Positions 49,026-62,100 of a stretch of 64,000 nucleotides of DNA are shown here, in pieces (position 1 is the stretch's first letter; each line of letters starts with the position of its first letter). The stretch is from Atopsyche davidsoni (taxonomy: Eukaryota; Arthropoda; Insecta; Trichoptera; Hydrobiosidae), in contig JAILWY010000010.1 of NCBI GenBank assembly GCA_022113835.1, positions 13,883,501-13,947,500 on the forward strand. The letters are read 5' to 3'. The notes under the pieces were generated by a model. It made no database searches. It was given only the letters and a program-made list of their open reading frames with translations, and had not been told where the DNA came from. A program made the translations under genes and the position numbers.

Positions 49026-52000
49026 GACTCACAACAAAGTTAAATAAACATATAATACATGTTCCTTAAAAACACACAAAACAATAAAAACATATGAAAT
49101 GTAATTTAATGCCAACCGTAAAGATATAAATGCAATTGAGATTGTTTTCTCTACTCCTTCCTGCACGCAAAGTTATTATAATAATGTAATATGGAAATTC
49201 AACGAGTAGAGCGATAATATAAAAACTAAACGAAGAATAAAATTATATTTTTAGTGACGAACATAAGTTATGAAAAAGTTTCTAAAAATATATACATTAT
49301 TTTAGTAAAGTTTTGCAATAAAACCAGATGCTGTGTTTTATGTTTCTATTATATTAAAAAATAAACATAATAATTATTAAGTAAAATAAACAATGAGAGT
49401 ATTTAGCAAGTATTCCTGTTCGCCAAGCCAAAAAATCGTAGCGAAAAAACTCCAAGGGAAAAATTTGATATTGAAATAGATTAATAATTAGGTCGGCTAG
49501 ATTGATCGTAGCGTATTTCAAATATGAAATGAATTGCAGTGTAGCAGTTGCTGCATCAGGGGGAGGGAGGGGGAAAGGAATCTCGGCTGGAGGAAATTGA
49601 CCGGGGAGCATCCGGCAGTTCGGATATTTAAATAGTTTGCCAGCAAATGGATGAACTAATGGATTTGCGCTGTCTGATGCTTAAAAAAACTGATTTTATA
49701 AAAATAGGTCAATCGGTTTTATATATGTGTTAAATATATTTTTTTATTTTTTCGCTAATTTTCGAAACCGGTGTTAAAAACGTATGAACCCAAGAACGTT
49801 TAGGTGTGAATCTGAAAGTTCGAGTAATAAATCACAATGAATTGCGGCTTATCTCGAGTGCACTGTTAAAAAATTAAAAAGCTTTCAGCTCACAGATAAA
49901 CTCTTTTAAATTGGGTATCAAGGAAACGGCTTAAAAATTATAAAAGTAAAATATGTAAAAAACCAACTAATGGATAACACTTCCTCTACTGAATGAGCCT
50001 TCCATATTTTTTAAATATTCCATAATATTCTAATTTAACAGAAAATATTTTTAATACTATACGTATTATATTTAAACGGGTTAAGACTAATTAATTTCTG
50101 TGTGTTTAGTCCGCTCGTCAAAGAAGCATTTTTGCGCATGTATTCCTTCATACCTGCGGTATCAGTATTCTCGATTACCTGAGTCAAGCTGATAAAAAAG
50201 ATGACTTACACGACACGGTGTCGGATTACAGGTGAAAAACACACTGGCAAATATTCACCCACCGACTGAACAATCACTCATAAGGATTCGTTGTTTTACC
50301 AATTATGGTTTACAAAAACAAGTGTTCAATTTTTAAGCCAAGGGGGGAGAGTATTCGGTTCTTGGAAAACATGCAATTTTATTGTTTAGCATTATTTTTT
50401 GCATGAATCAACACAACCCTCTTACGTTGGACAACGCCTATTAAATATCCAGTAAATAAATTTGCTTTAAATATATTTACAAAAGATTTGAAATTTCATT
50501 AATTAAGTACATGTTTTTATAATAATGTAATTAAACGTTATGTATCGTTATCATTTTCTTACATGATTAATTTTATGATAAAATCAATGATCTGTAAACT
50601 CATATTAGACTGTATTAAAATAAATTGCTGGCTTCAAAGCTGCATATAATGCGTTTGCTGAATATATATTTTTTTAAATAGTAAAATTGTTTTAAGTTTT
50701 CGTTTTCTTCTACGTTTATGTTTTTGAAAGTGTCATACAATATGTAATTACTAACAGTTTTCGTGACACGCATTATTTTTAAACGAAAAAATAAAACAAT
50801 AAAAATCATTATGTTGATAAATAAACTCATACTGAACTCAATAAGTTGAATTCAATATTTTTTTAAATATATATATATATAATTATTACGTGTTTGTGTG
50901 TATAAATTAACATGAAATTCATAACAACAGGACCTCATTTCAAAAAATTGTGTTTTTCGATTTTTTGTATAGGTAAATCCAGAAAATGATGCTTGATGCA
51001 GTGGGCAGATTAAAGTTTTTATTCCAAATTATGAAAAAATGTTGAAATTGTATTTGAAAATAAACTAAGCGCCTAAAATTTTTAACCAATCATTCCCAGT
51101 AAAAAAATTTTTTGTATAATAGTGGCTCAGAATATTTCATGCTCAAAAAACTTTGCACTTCAAATTTAAACCCGGTTGACTAGCAAACATTACGATGTTA
51201 AGGAATATTTTTTTTATATATTTTTTTTATTGATACCTAAATTGCTGATCAATTATTTGTTGCTAACAAATAAGATATTATTTGAGATTTTGTACTAACA
51301 AAATAACACCTGGGTAAAATTTTTTAAAGACATTTTTTGACATTTACGTCTTTTTTATATTTTTGCGTGGGTTAAATTGCTTGAATATTTTCCGTTTTTG
51401 CTAAAATAAGTTTTCACATGCAAGGAGTGAATAGAATATGGTAAATTCTATGACAAGCAAAATAGTTTAGAAAACTTAGAGAGAAGGCAGCGGAAAGCTC
51501 GCTCTATATCTTCTTTCTCAATTATGAATACCCTGCATGAAAGCAGGTGAAGTTTGAAAAAGATTGAGGGAGAGGTTTGCTGGCAGCTGAAAGTGCGTCT
51601 TATGGCTTTTCTCTAAGCCAGGCACGAGATGATGTATGAATATAACTAATAGTAGAGGTGCAACTCTCAGGGTTGTTATACCCGACGCTCGTTCATCTAT
51701 AAAAGTCAAGAATATGCTTCAAGTAATTTGATTTGTTGAGTGAGAGGTCTTTGTTGTCGTTACAAAACAAAGTTCAGTCGAAGTCTGTATTCCATCTTTA
51801 GAACTGACAAACTGTGTCCTTTAAACTAATCAAAACATGTTTATTAGTATTTAGTATTATATGAGAAATTATTAGAGACTAGATGTTATTTGTATAAATA
51901 TAGATTTAACACCAACACAAAAGCGTTGTAAAAAATACATATCGCATTAACAATAATTACTATATTTGAGATAGCTTTTTTTTCAACACAAAATAAAAAC

Positions 52001-52436
52001 ACGTGTCAATGAATAATAAATTGTTTGATCCAATTGTCAATCATGTGAATAATTTGAATAAAGAGTAGTAGAGTAGAGAGGTGTGTCAATATATATGCTA
52101 AAACAAGAGTTTGACAATGGTACATGTAGTTCCAGAATTACATTGTTGCCGACCATCAGATTTGCAGGTGTTGCTATCTATAATCGCTATCTCGTTACAC
52201 AAGCAATATTGTAATATCCGGGCTCAAAGCCCATGGAAATTATTTGATCCCTTCTAGTCACTTGCGCTCAATCATCGCTGTATACACAGGACGTTCGAAG
52301 ATATGTATGCAATGCAGTAATAGCGCACAAACTCGCCATCTGTAATAATCAATCCGGTCAGGCAGAAGAGCAAACTAATCAATGCTCAGGCAGTCGGGCT
52401 TCAGAAACACACACACATATACATTTATATATATAT
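49026..52436. other. AT-rich intergenic DNA; no gene recognised
   Basis: 49490-49680 contains a purine-rich/G-rich patch (GGGGGAGGGAGGGGGAAAGG at 49558-49577) within a less AT-rich region. 51480-51720 is a moderately GC-rich stretch with weak open frames on the minus strand. A (TA)n-type microsatellite at 52405-52436 abuts the transposon that follows. Confidence 0.4.
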
Positions 52437-54639
52437 TAGGGTGTCCCTTAAAATTCAAGTTCAATATTTTTTTACGCATACCTTCTTAAAAGTTTAGTAA
52501 TAACCCTATATTGTCTAGAAAAAAAATATTAGTTCGATTTATAAACGGTAACCCGTGCCGACTTGCGATTTTAACTTGTCCATACAAGTTGCGTAAGTAC
52601 TGCGCTGTGACTTGTAACTGCATGTTTTATTTGTCATTTCATACGTGATTTTTGAGATTAGTAGTGCTCCATTGTTTAGTGCGTTAACATGTCGGTGGAA
52701 TTACGGAGTGATAAACAAAATAATTTCCTTATCGGTTTGCCTAGATATCAAATAAATGGTGCAAAATTACCATCTAATCGACAAATTCCCTCGGTCCTAT
52801 TTTACAATATTCGTGAGGTTAAACTGATTGTTAGTGAAAGTGCAAATCTTGTGATTAGGGAGTGCATCATATATTGGGAAAAAGCAAGAATTCCAACAAG
52901 GGCATATCCTAACTGCGTGAAGAAACTTGTTGATTTATATCATGTTTGGAGAGAGTTGCAAAAAAAATTGTAAGAAAACTCAGGTTACGTTCAAGAGCCG
53001 TGAGAACAATTTCAAAATTGATCTTGATAATTTGTTTGATATTGCACATGCTGATGCTTTTGAGAGAATGAAAATAGAGTAAGATAAATTATTTTTAATG
53101 AAACAGAGAGAGCCAGATCGACCAGGATGCTTAGGTGGTGTTGATAAAAAATTGTCGGAAAAAGAAGATAGATCTAAACAACGACGATTGAAAGAAGAGG
53201 AAAGGGTTGTAAGACAAAGATAACCACTAGCTGCTGAAACTAGAAAATCAAGGGCAGAAGCAATAAAATCTGACTTCTTTGGAAGTAATGTACCCGACGT
53301 AGTCACAGTCCATTGGGATGGAAAACTATTACCCGGGTTAGATGTACGAAGTTCTAAAGAAGAACGCTTGCCAGTTATTGCTTCGTTTGACGATAAGGAA
53401 CAGCTTCTTGCAGTGCCAAAACTAGAACATTCTTCTGAAAAACATCAAGCTAAGGCTGTCTCAACAGCTCTCTTTGACTAGAACCTTCACGATAAAGTAC
53501 AAATAATGTGCTGCGACACAACAGCTTTCAATACTGGCCGTTTCAATGGAGCTTGTGCTATTTTGGAGAAACTTTAGGAAGAGAATTGCTGCTCGTCTGT
53601 CGTCATCATGTTTATGAATTGGTCCTAAAAGCTGTCTTTGAAAGCAAAATTAAGTAAATTACCAGTAGCCCAGATACTCCAATGTTTAAAAAGTTCAGAG
53701 AAAATTGGAAAAACATCGACGCTAGTAACATTGAACCATCTCTTAATTTCGTAAAACAACGTGTTGCCGAGACAGACATTCAAGCTTTTTTAATATTTTA
53801 TAAAGCAGAATTAGACAAAGGTTATGTAAGAGATGACTACCGCAAATTGGTCGAACTGTGCGTAATATTTTTGGGAGGAGACACAGAGGAAAAATTAAAA
53901 CTAAGCCCCCCCAAAGCCATGCATCAGGCACGCTGGATGGCGAGAGCGATCTATTCTTTAAAAATGTGTTTACTTCAGTCACAATGCAGAATAACTGCGA
54001 AGGACAAAAAGACTCTACAAGATGTTTGCTTATGTTTGTAAAACACTGGATGATTTCGTATCGGAAAAGAGCAAACAATTTTTATCACGACTGCAGATCG
54101 ACGACAGTTTTCTAAAGGAAGATGTATCTTCTTGGAATAATAATAGTGCTTTTGTGGAAGCTAAAAGAAAAATAAGTTATTTGAGGGTTGTGAATGATAC
54201 TGCTGAAAGGGCTGTTAAAATGATGCAAGATTTTAACGGACTTATCGCGGCTGAAGAAGAACAAAAACAGTTCTTGCTGCGCTGTGTCCAGGAACATAGA
54301 AAATTGTATCCGGACTGTAAAAAAACAACTCTATAAAAAAGTTACCCTGACTGATTGTTATTACTTTATGTTTTTGATTAAAGATTAATGTTCATTTAAT
54401 TGAATTTTTACTATTATTCACTTAATTTATTGCATTTATAATGATTTTATACCAGACCGAAATATCAAGACAAAACACGTTTTTTACTAAACTTTGAAGC
54501 TCGGTCGGCACTAGTTGCAATTTTTCTAGAAAGATGAAATTTTATATTTGAGTATCTTATAGCATTAGTAAAAAATGTAGAGGGTATGCATTTCGAAATT
54601 TGAAAAAAAAATTTTTTTGGTCATATAAGGGACACCCTA
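52437..54639 (+). mobile_element. Full-length, inactivated hAT-like DNA transposon, 2.2 kb
   Basis: The element starts TAGGGTGTCCCTTA at 52437 and ends with its exact complement at 54639 (14-bp terminal inverted repeats). Both flanks read ATATATAT, which would satisfy an 8-bp target duplication, but they lie in (TA)n so this is weak evidence. A single transposase-like gene, now a pseudogene (52689-54336), occupies the middle. About 250 bp of leader precedes it and 300 bp of trailer follows. Both ends are present, so this is a dead but structurally complete copy. Confidence 0.85.
52689..54336 (+). pseudogene. hAT-like transposase pseudogene
   Basis: Translation is recoverable across three frames. 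52689-52973 begins MSVELRSDKQNNFLIGLP and holds NIREVKL and ESANLVIRECIIYWEKA. A frameshift in an A run (about 52961-52969) moves the reading to the next frame, with in-frame stops at 53080, 53221, 53479 and 53575. That frame contains VTVHWDGKLLPGLD (about 53302-53343) and MCCDTTAFNTGRFNGAC (about 53506-53556). Another shift near 53585 leads to VCRHHVYELVLKAVFE (about 53595-53642), a stop, then KKFRENWKNI and MHQARWMARAIYSLK (about 53919-53963). A last shift at about 54030 gives DTAERAVKMMQDFN and KQFLLRCVQEHRKLYPD before the stop at 54336. A HWD acidic residue, a CDTT acidic residue, C-x2-H, ARW and a late acidic residue in that order match the layout of hAT RNase-H-like transposases. Several nonsense and frameshift mutations make it inactive. 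The precise subfamily is unsure. Confidence 0.8.
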
Positions 54640-56007
54640 ATATATATATATATATATATAAATGTGAGTGTGCATAATTTGCAATTTCAATTAAGCACCC
54701 TGAAATGAAATGAATTTTATTTTCAGAGTATACGCTTCCCGGTAATTTTGCGCTGGATATACTATGCAATAAAGCACCAATCTCTCAGCGTCAAAGGAAT
54801 TGTTTTTAGAATCTGTTCAGGAAACTTATCAATATTTTGTGAACATCGATTTTCTTATAAATTTTGCAGGGGACGCTTTTCGCATCGTTTACAACGTCTC
54901 TGTGTCGCATGTTGCCGTTAATCGTTCACAAGGGTATACGCTTTTAGTGTCATTAATATGTTAATTTATATGACGTGAAATAATAAATAATGTCGCTGGG
55001 TTCTCGGGCGGCGAGAGAATTCTCGTGACAAAGCGGACCGCGGGCGCTGACAGGGTTGAATAGTCGACAATGGGACGCAATATTACTATGAAGGGAACTC
55101 GAGTAAAGATATGAAAAACAAGCCCTTGTTTTATTCTAACCCTTAAACCGCCGCGTTCTCGTGTCTAATGAATATTTACTATTTCGTTATTTTGTTCATA
55201 ATAAGGTTGTTTGTGTTAGGTAGCACTTCTTGTTTATTTAACAATTGATTGGAGATGTTTTGCCTTATTAATCCAACAGTATAAACTATTTTATCCCTTC
55301 ATCAAATCCACTGAATTTAAAAAATATATTTATTCTACTTTAGATTCTCATCTCAACCAACAAAGACAGCATTTGATTATTTAATATATTCAAACAATAT
55401 TTTGTGTCTTTTTGTATTTAATATTTGGTATGGTTTATTATTTTTTTGAATCCTTTATAGAATTTACCAATTGTCAAACCACCATGCGTTTCACTTTTTG
55501 TGAGAAAATTGATGTAGGGTCGCGGCATTCGTCTGACAGTAGAGCCGTGTCACGGTGGTTCGGGAGGGTTTAATCACTCTATCCAAAAATACTTTAGAAG
55601 ATCCGCATGAGACACAAGACCGGTAAGGTCATTTTATCAATCAAACATAGTATGCATTACTTTATTACTTTATTTGAAATGATCATATGAAACGGAAAAT
55701 ATTTATTTTTTATTTTTTCATAACAAGCTTAAAAAAAAGTGAATATCATAAAATGTTATTGTTGTAAATATGAGTTCTCTTTGATATTATTGCGGTGCAA
55801 AAAAGTTAGTTGGTAATAGAAGGAAAAAGATCGGTGCCAGCAAAGAAAGCATCGAAGCAGTAATATAGATCCAGTATTAAAACTAAACAATTGATTTTCC
55901 ATATTTTTGTGGTGTTTATTTTAGACTTACTTTATACCAGGAAATGTTTTCACAATTAAATGGAGATAGATTAAAAAAAACCTTTCTCTCGTTGGGCTGA
56001 ATAGTCG

Positions 56008-56030
56008 CGCGGCGCCCAAGCGGCGCCGCG
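56008..56030. repeat. GC-only hairpin, 9-bp arms
   Basis: CGCGGCGCC (56008-56016) pairs perfectly with GGCGCCGCG (56022-56030) around the loop CAAGC. It lies in a GC-rich pocket next to AATTATCATTAGAGCGGGG and has no associated gene. Confidence 0.7.
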
Positions 56031-56365
56031 GAGCACTCTCAATTATCATTAGAGCGGGGTCAAAAATACCCCATAAATCCGGGACGAATATAGAGCGGAT
56101 CAACCCTGAAATTACCACAATTAACATGAACCTTTTGTAACGCAATTAGTGGTGGCTATTACCCGGACCGCTGCCATTTGTAAAACCCGAATGTATGATT
56201 ATAACCCGACAGTAAAGCGAGAAGAATCTTGCCACAAAACTACAAAAGACACCGAAATAACTGCGGGGTCCTAATTGCCCTGGCACTACTCTCCGTGCTG
56301 CCAGGGTTCACAGCTGTACCCTGTCTGAAACAAGTGAGCGTTGCTGTGATTTTATATATACATAT

Positions 56366-56419
56366 ATTTATTTATTTATTTATTTGTATATTTATTTATT
56401 TGTAAATTTATTTATTTAT
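56366..56419. repeat. (TTTA)n microsatellite
   Basis: Interrupted TTTA repeats over about 54 bp, preceded by a short (TA)n stretch. Confidence 0.85.
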
Positions 56420-58481
56420 GACCATTATCCGACTGTCAAAACGATGCTTTCTGAGAACATGTCGTTGCCTGCAATTGGTATGCACGCTATAGCCTGCATA
56501 TCAACATATTTTACTAATGTGTACATGTGCGAGTTTTGAGCAAAATTTACAAAAAGCACTAATTTATAATTAAGCTATTCGAAATATGAGAATATATTAT
56601 AATATATTTCACATTCAACATATTGGTTAGGCTATGATTATTGGTTTTTGTGCATCATGTAACATTATGTACCTTTAAATACGTATTCATTAGTTTATTT
56701 CAGTATATTAGGGTTGCACAACTTTTTTACTACCTTAATTCAATTTTAATATTTCATAGCTCTACACGAAGCAAATGTTTTGATTGTATAATTAAAAAAA
56801 ACTGTTTAGAACTAAAAGATAACTGTGTTTTAATATTATTTTGTATGTTTTGTTTATTGAGTTATAATAAATGTATTGTGTGAGTATATCCGAAATTTTT
56901 AACAGATTGGTGTAGTTACTCATAATTTTATAATTTATAAATGAATATTTAATTGAAAAAAAATGCCCATCAATAATGAAAAACTAATTCCAGTTTCATA
57001 TGACTTCCTTCTTCAATAATTTTCAAGTCCATATTAGAGCGTAACATTTAAATTCTTTGTTGAAAAAAAAGGGTTAGTAACGAGAGGAAACTTTTAAACT
57101 TAGTAACAGAAGTTGCAGCAAAACAACTTTTTTTTTAACCTGTATATTTCTGAAATGCCTCATCCCTGCAATGACGCGTGTCATAAGCCTTGTTTAACAA
57201 TTCCATCAATTTATGCGAATTTTCAACCCTTGCGTGGGTTTGAATGCTGCTCTGTATTCAAATATGAAATCATCGGCGCCTCGGGCGATGCATATTTGCT
57301 TTCAATATTATTGACGATTGGAGCTTTGTACCACGTCAGTGTAATAAAACAGTTGGCTCTTTCCATTCAATTGTTTTCTATGATTATAAATAAATATTTA
57401 AATAAAAATAAAAACTCGTTTATCTGTTAAGTAAAAGAAATAAAATGAAATAAGATCAGAAGTGTCAACCTTAGTATTAAAGTAGGCTTCTATATAATCG
57501 TTACACGTCATTAGTTTTTAAAATAAGTTATAAGCCCTAATAAAGAGTTATTCCAAAATATAATCATCTCCGAACCAATTTTAACACATTCGACGCCCAA
57601 ATTGATAAAAAAAATACATAGTATATAGTATTCTAGTTTCTACAAAGATATCCCACATATTTTGTTTGTGGTATAAAAACCATTTTTTCCTTTTGATATT
57701 TTTTTGTAATTGTACCAAACACCTAATCGCTTTTGCTGACACATCAATCAAATATTAATGAAATATTTAGTATACTCTAAAATCAGTCGTAATTAATTTT
57801 ATATGATCTTGGAGAAAATTGAATCATATTCGCATTGCTGGTGGATATTGTGGTAGGAGATGGAACTGTTTCATTAGTTTTAAACATTTGGAAAATATAA
57901 TAATTTGGCATGTTATGGTTGTACATGAAGCGGCATAGGTAAACGAACCGAGTTGTCTGTGTGTGTAATTAGTTTGAAACGGACTGGTCATATTTGTTTT
58001 TGAATCAGGTAAAAATCTAAATTCAAATACAGATCAAATTAATCTGGACCATCGGAAGTAATCAAATACCATTTGATGAATGCCGGAAGGGATTGTTAAT
58101 AACAACAGTGTATAAATACTCGGGGCTGATTTTGTAATGTATTATTGTTTGAACTGCGGTTGCATTTGAAACGGAACATTATTGTTCCGAAGATATATAT
58201 TCTGTGCTTGTAAAGTAATTATAACTCATATGTGCGATTTCGACCTTAACATCAAATTAAAAAAGGCACTATTTTTCCTAGTGCATTCAATTTACGCATT
58301 AGTAAATAAAGTAAATAAATCAAACTACAGGTTCTAAAAGCGATTAATACTTAAAACTAAAAATGATGGTATTTTAAAAAATATTTTTTGAAATTTTTTA
58401 ATAGACGTATCAGTTAAAACTATGTTTGTACAGTTCAGTGAATACTCCACGGCTACAACAATGGGTTATAAAGTGCACGTA

Positions 58482-58568
58482 AGTGTAGGTGTTTCCGTAC
58501 GGCTTGGCTAACTGTTGGCTGGCCCACCGTCTAGGGAGGTGACTCGTTTAACGGGCCAGCGCTACACT
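58482..58568. repeat. Nested GC-rich inverted repeat, possible structured RNA
   Basis: AGTGTAG (58482-58488) pairs with CTACACT (58562-58568). Inside it GCTGGCCC (58518-58525) pairs with GGGCCAGC (58553-58560), and inside that CACC pairs with GGTG. The left side has a 29-nt unpaired segment containing CCGTACGG. The right arms are separated by a single base. It is more GC-rich than its surroundings. The function is unknown. Confidence 0.45.
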
Positions 58569-58718
58569 TCCCACGCACCTACTTTGGTTATTCATATCTG
58601 GAGCAATGGAGATTATGTAAGGTGAGAGATATAAGGATTGATACGATGGATGAACATTGCAACCTGCAACCAAATATTTAATATTTTATGATAACACACT
58701 TATATTTTATCCTCTCTA

Positions 58719-59197
58719 TAAAAAAATGTTTTGAGAAAGTATTATGCTTAAGAGACATAACCTTGAAATCTCGATGGAGATTCATCAAATGTTATGTCGT
58801 CTCAATTCTCCTCGACCGCTACTATGCGAAGAATTGAGGCGGCAGAAATGTGACTGTATAGGAGAATCCTTAAGATATTGACCGCGTCACAACTGAAAGG
58901 GTCTTGCACAGAATGCGCAAAGAAAGGGAACTCGTGATGTTGACAAAGAAGCAAAATGTCTCCTGTTTTGGCCACATTTTTCGCAACAATAAGTATGGCA
59001 TTCTCCAGTTGATTGTCAATGGAAAAATCGAAGGAAAAATCGGCATTGGAAGAAGAAAGTTCACGTGGATGCAAAATTTGCGCCAGTGGCTGGAGATCGG
59101 AAGTGCAGTCAGATTGGTGAGTCTGGCCCAGGATAGACATGTTCGAGGGAATGGTCACCAACCTCAAATGAGAAGAGTCAGCAGAAGAAGAAGATAA
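58719..59197 (+). pseudogene. LINE (non-LTR retrotransposon) ORF2 3'-end fragment, copy 2
   Basis: The first frame gives KVLCLRDITLKSRWRFIKCY (about 58736-58795), matching KVLCAKEIALKTRWRFTKYY in the copy at 23.0 kb. YRRILKIL (about 58857-58880) follows after a break. Then from 58898 VLHRMRKERELVM, FGHIFRNNKYGILQLIVNGK, IEGKIGIGRRKFTWMQNLRQ and LVSLAQDR run to the 3' end, which finishes in a GAAGAAGAAGATAAAAAAAA tract. This is the C-terminal tail of RTE-like and related LINE proteins (GHI.R...Y..LQLI..GKIEGK.G.GR...W..N.R.W). The reverse-transcriptase core and endonuclease are absent: a 5'-truncated, frameshifted copy. The A-rich end supports insertion by target-primed reverse transcription. 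Confidence 0.85.
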
Positions 59198-62100
59198 AAA
59201 AAATGTAAAATGTAAAACTCCATCAACATTTTAATACAAGTTTATTATTTTACCCATTTTAAATTCAATGAAGTATTCATATCTATTTTAAGTCAAATCA
59301 AATAAGCGGAATTCTCAGTGTTATTGATGTCGAACAATATGTATATACCTTCATGTTTTCTCGCTGAGAGAATAATTTCGCGCATTAAATCGAAGTAATA
59401 ATGCCGAGACAATACATTATGAGAGTTAATATTGAGAAGGATTTTCTCAAGGAAATATTTGAATTTCCAGTTGAGTTGTTGTAAAATACTGTATGGTGTC
59501 ATAATCGCGATAAATCGTTACGTCGTATTTAAACGTACAGAAAATATCTATAAAATGATAAATTTCATAATTTTAATCATTCGTTGTCTTAGAGATCGAA
59601 TGAATAATTTTTGATATCGCCGCTCAACTAAGCGTTTTTGGAGCCAACAACGTTAAAATCACTAAAATTAAATTTCAAATATTTAATCACCGTGAGAACA
59701 TTCTTACTTAAATAAAAAGTGTGTTTTAAACATTATTTGTATCATTTTGACGTAATATTAAACTAAAAAAATATTTTCAAATTTAACTCTCAGTCAAAAT
59801 CACATTTAAGCGAAACAAATGTTTGAAAAAACCTTGGTCTTCTCTCAATATAAAGTGTTTTAAGAATTTTTTGAATAGAATTTTATGTTGTCCAAAATCC
59901 ATATAAACCATTAATGCTTATTATATTTGGTTTCAGGGTGTGCTACTGACAATTCCAAAACCTAATTATATTACTCATAAATGCTAGAATTCTATTTTAA
60001 TCTATAAAACAACATCTAAGATTCGTTCAATTATATTTTTCATCTATCTCTATATTTTATAAAATTTGAAGTGTAAATCTGCTTAAAAGCAGTGCATTAA
60101 CAAGAGCACTTTACAAAATTATTTCATACAGAGTCCAACCTGGCACATGAAAGAGCCCTCGGTGTTCGATAACCTTTTTTTTTTCGAAATATTAAATTGA
60201 TGCAAAATCTTTTATTATCTGTACTTATAGTGTCGTAACGTATTACGTAATCATATTGTAATTACGTGGTCAAGTTATGTCATGTTTTAAACTTAAATAT
60301 CTCTCATTGCCATTTTTCATTTAGTAAAATCATTTCTTTATGGTTAGCGAGCAAAATCTTTGACTAGTAGATCAAAACCACTTTTCCGTCGTGCGTAGTT
60401 AGAATCTTTTAACAATATCACCAATAATATTAACAGTGTCATTGAGAATTTTTTTTTTAAATTTCAGTTTAAAAATTTAAGCATAATAAAATAAATTATT
60501 TTCTAGTCTGAGGTATAATATGTTTTAATAAAATACGAATACTGAAAGAAAGCAAAAAAAAATGATAAATATATATTATTTATTTTAGAAATATAATTTT
60601 TTCGAAAAAAATTTCGATGTTATGGTATAATTTTCAAATTTAATTTGAAAATTTAGCAAACTTACATATTACTAACGTCATATACAACATTTTTCTACAA
60701 ATAGAAGATTTGAAATGTTTCCATTTTAAGAATCTACCTCGTATATTATTTATCCCCGATGGGGAAGTTTCGTAACAAAACCGGTCCGGGAGCACAAACT
60801 GCTTGCACAACTGGGTGCCTCATTGAAAATTCTCGCCCCGTACAAAGTTTATTCCTTGTCGGGGGCACCCTGTAGTGCCGATGCATGTCTCTGAAACACC
60901 TTGCTAACAATTTTACACGTATTTAATGTCTTATATCACAATTCCATTAGTAGAGATTCATGTAAATAAATAACTAAGGCTCTCAAATATTAACTTTGAG
61001 CCACAGGCTAGCTGCGAGTATTGATCTGATCTCATTCAAGCCCAGCTTTGGACTCTTATAAAAGCGTGTTCTTAGTTAAGCAAATCCTATGATTTTTTTG
61101 TTGCTTCTAAATTACACCATGAATTTCAATACCGTATAATGAACTATTTACTTTAATATTGATTACTATACATTAAATTATTTGTAATATTTTTTTAAAT
61201 GATTATTATGGTGTAATTTTATAAATATAACTTTTAATATAAATTTTAAAACTTATCTCTTAAAACAAATTTAAGCACTTTCAATTTAAGAGCAAAGAGT
61301 ATGTGTGGCAGGTAGTGTTACTATTTGATCTGTGTTGAAAATAAGTTTACTCATGAAATTGACCGCGTGGTCAGTAGGAATGAAGACTCTTAGCCACGAG
61401 CGGTTTGGTTACATAATATTAAAAGGCAATTGTATTTAAAGGATTACGCAAATCGTCATGACGTTGTAATGTGCGGAAAACCTGTTAACCGTAATTATAT
61501 TTAAGCCATTCACAATGAATATCAGATACATTCAAATTATATAAGTAAACGAAGCATTTTCTTTTCAAGCAAATTTTCCAAAAAAAAATATTTCCAATTC
61601 ATTTTTATTTATATAGCTTCGGATCCTTTGACAAGCTGTTGGTTGTGTAAGAAAACATGACGTCTCTAGCACTTCGATAACTTTGCTTGCAAAGCCATAT
61701 TTGTCTGTGTCTCCCTCAAAAGCCACTTTTACAAAGTTTATTTTCGTCGGTTTATTTTCGTCAGTGAAGGCAATAAAGTATTTCTCGATCCATGCAACGA
61801 ACAATAATAAATTTTATAAAGGCAGAAAAATCTAACTTTTTCACAATTTGTACAGCTTTTTTGTCTGTAGAATTCAATAACATAATGAATTTTAGACCTT
61901 TTATGCCACATTTAATTAAAATTAAACAAAGAGTCAATTAAAATTGAAGCTATAAAACTCTTGTTCTATTTCCAACGTCTAAAAATTCAAAAATGTTTTG
62001 ACAAAATTATTTCGTAAATATTTTCGTAGGACCATTTAATGTTTGATATTTCTAGGAAAATGGAAAAACATACACTGGAACATCTAAATATTGAAAGGAC

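Larger units (their letters stand above)
54640..58718. other. AT-rich intergenic DNA with GC-rich pockets; no gene recognised
   Basis: GC pockets lie at 54990-55110 (CTCGGGCGGCGAGAG, GACCGCGGGCGCTGACAGGG) and 55980-56330. Both carry a TTGAATAGTCG / CTGAATAGTCG string (about 55046-55056 and 55998-56007). A 57150-57360 stretch is less AT-rich, with a 105-codon frame (57113-57430) that I do not recognise. Other frames are AT-driven. Confidence 0.4.

Noticed and set aside
55477..55560. Inverted AACCACCATG / CACGGTGGTT pair
   Set aside because: Ten-base arms with a mismatch and 64-bp spacing; too weak to call an element.
57113..57430. 105-codon plus-strand frame with several Cys
   Set aside because: The Cys spacing fits no zinc-binding pattern I know and the tail is AT-driven.
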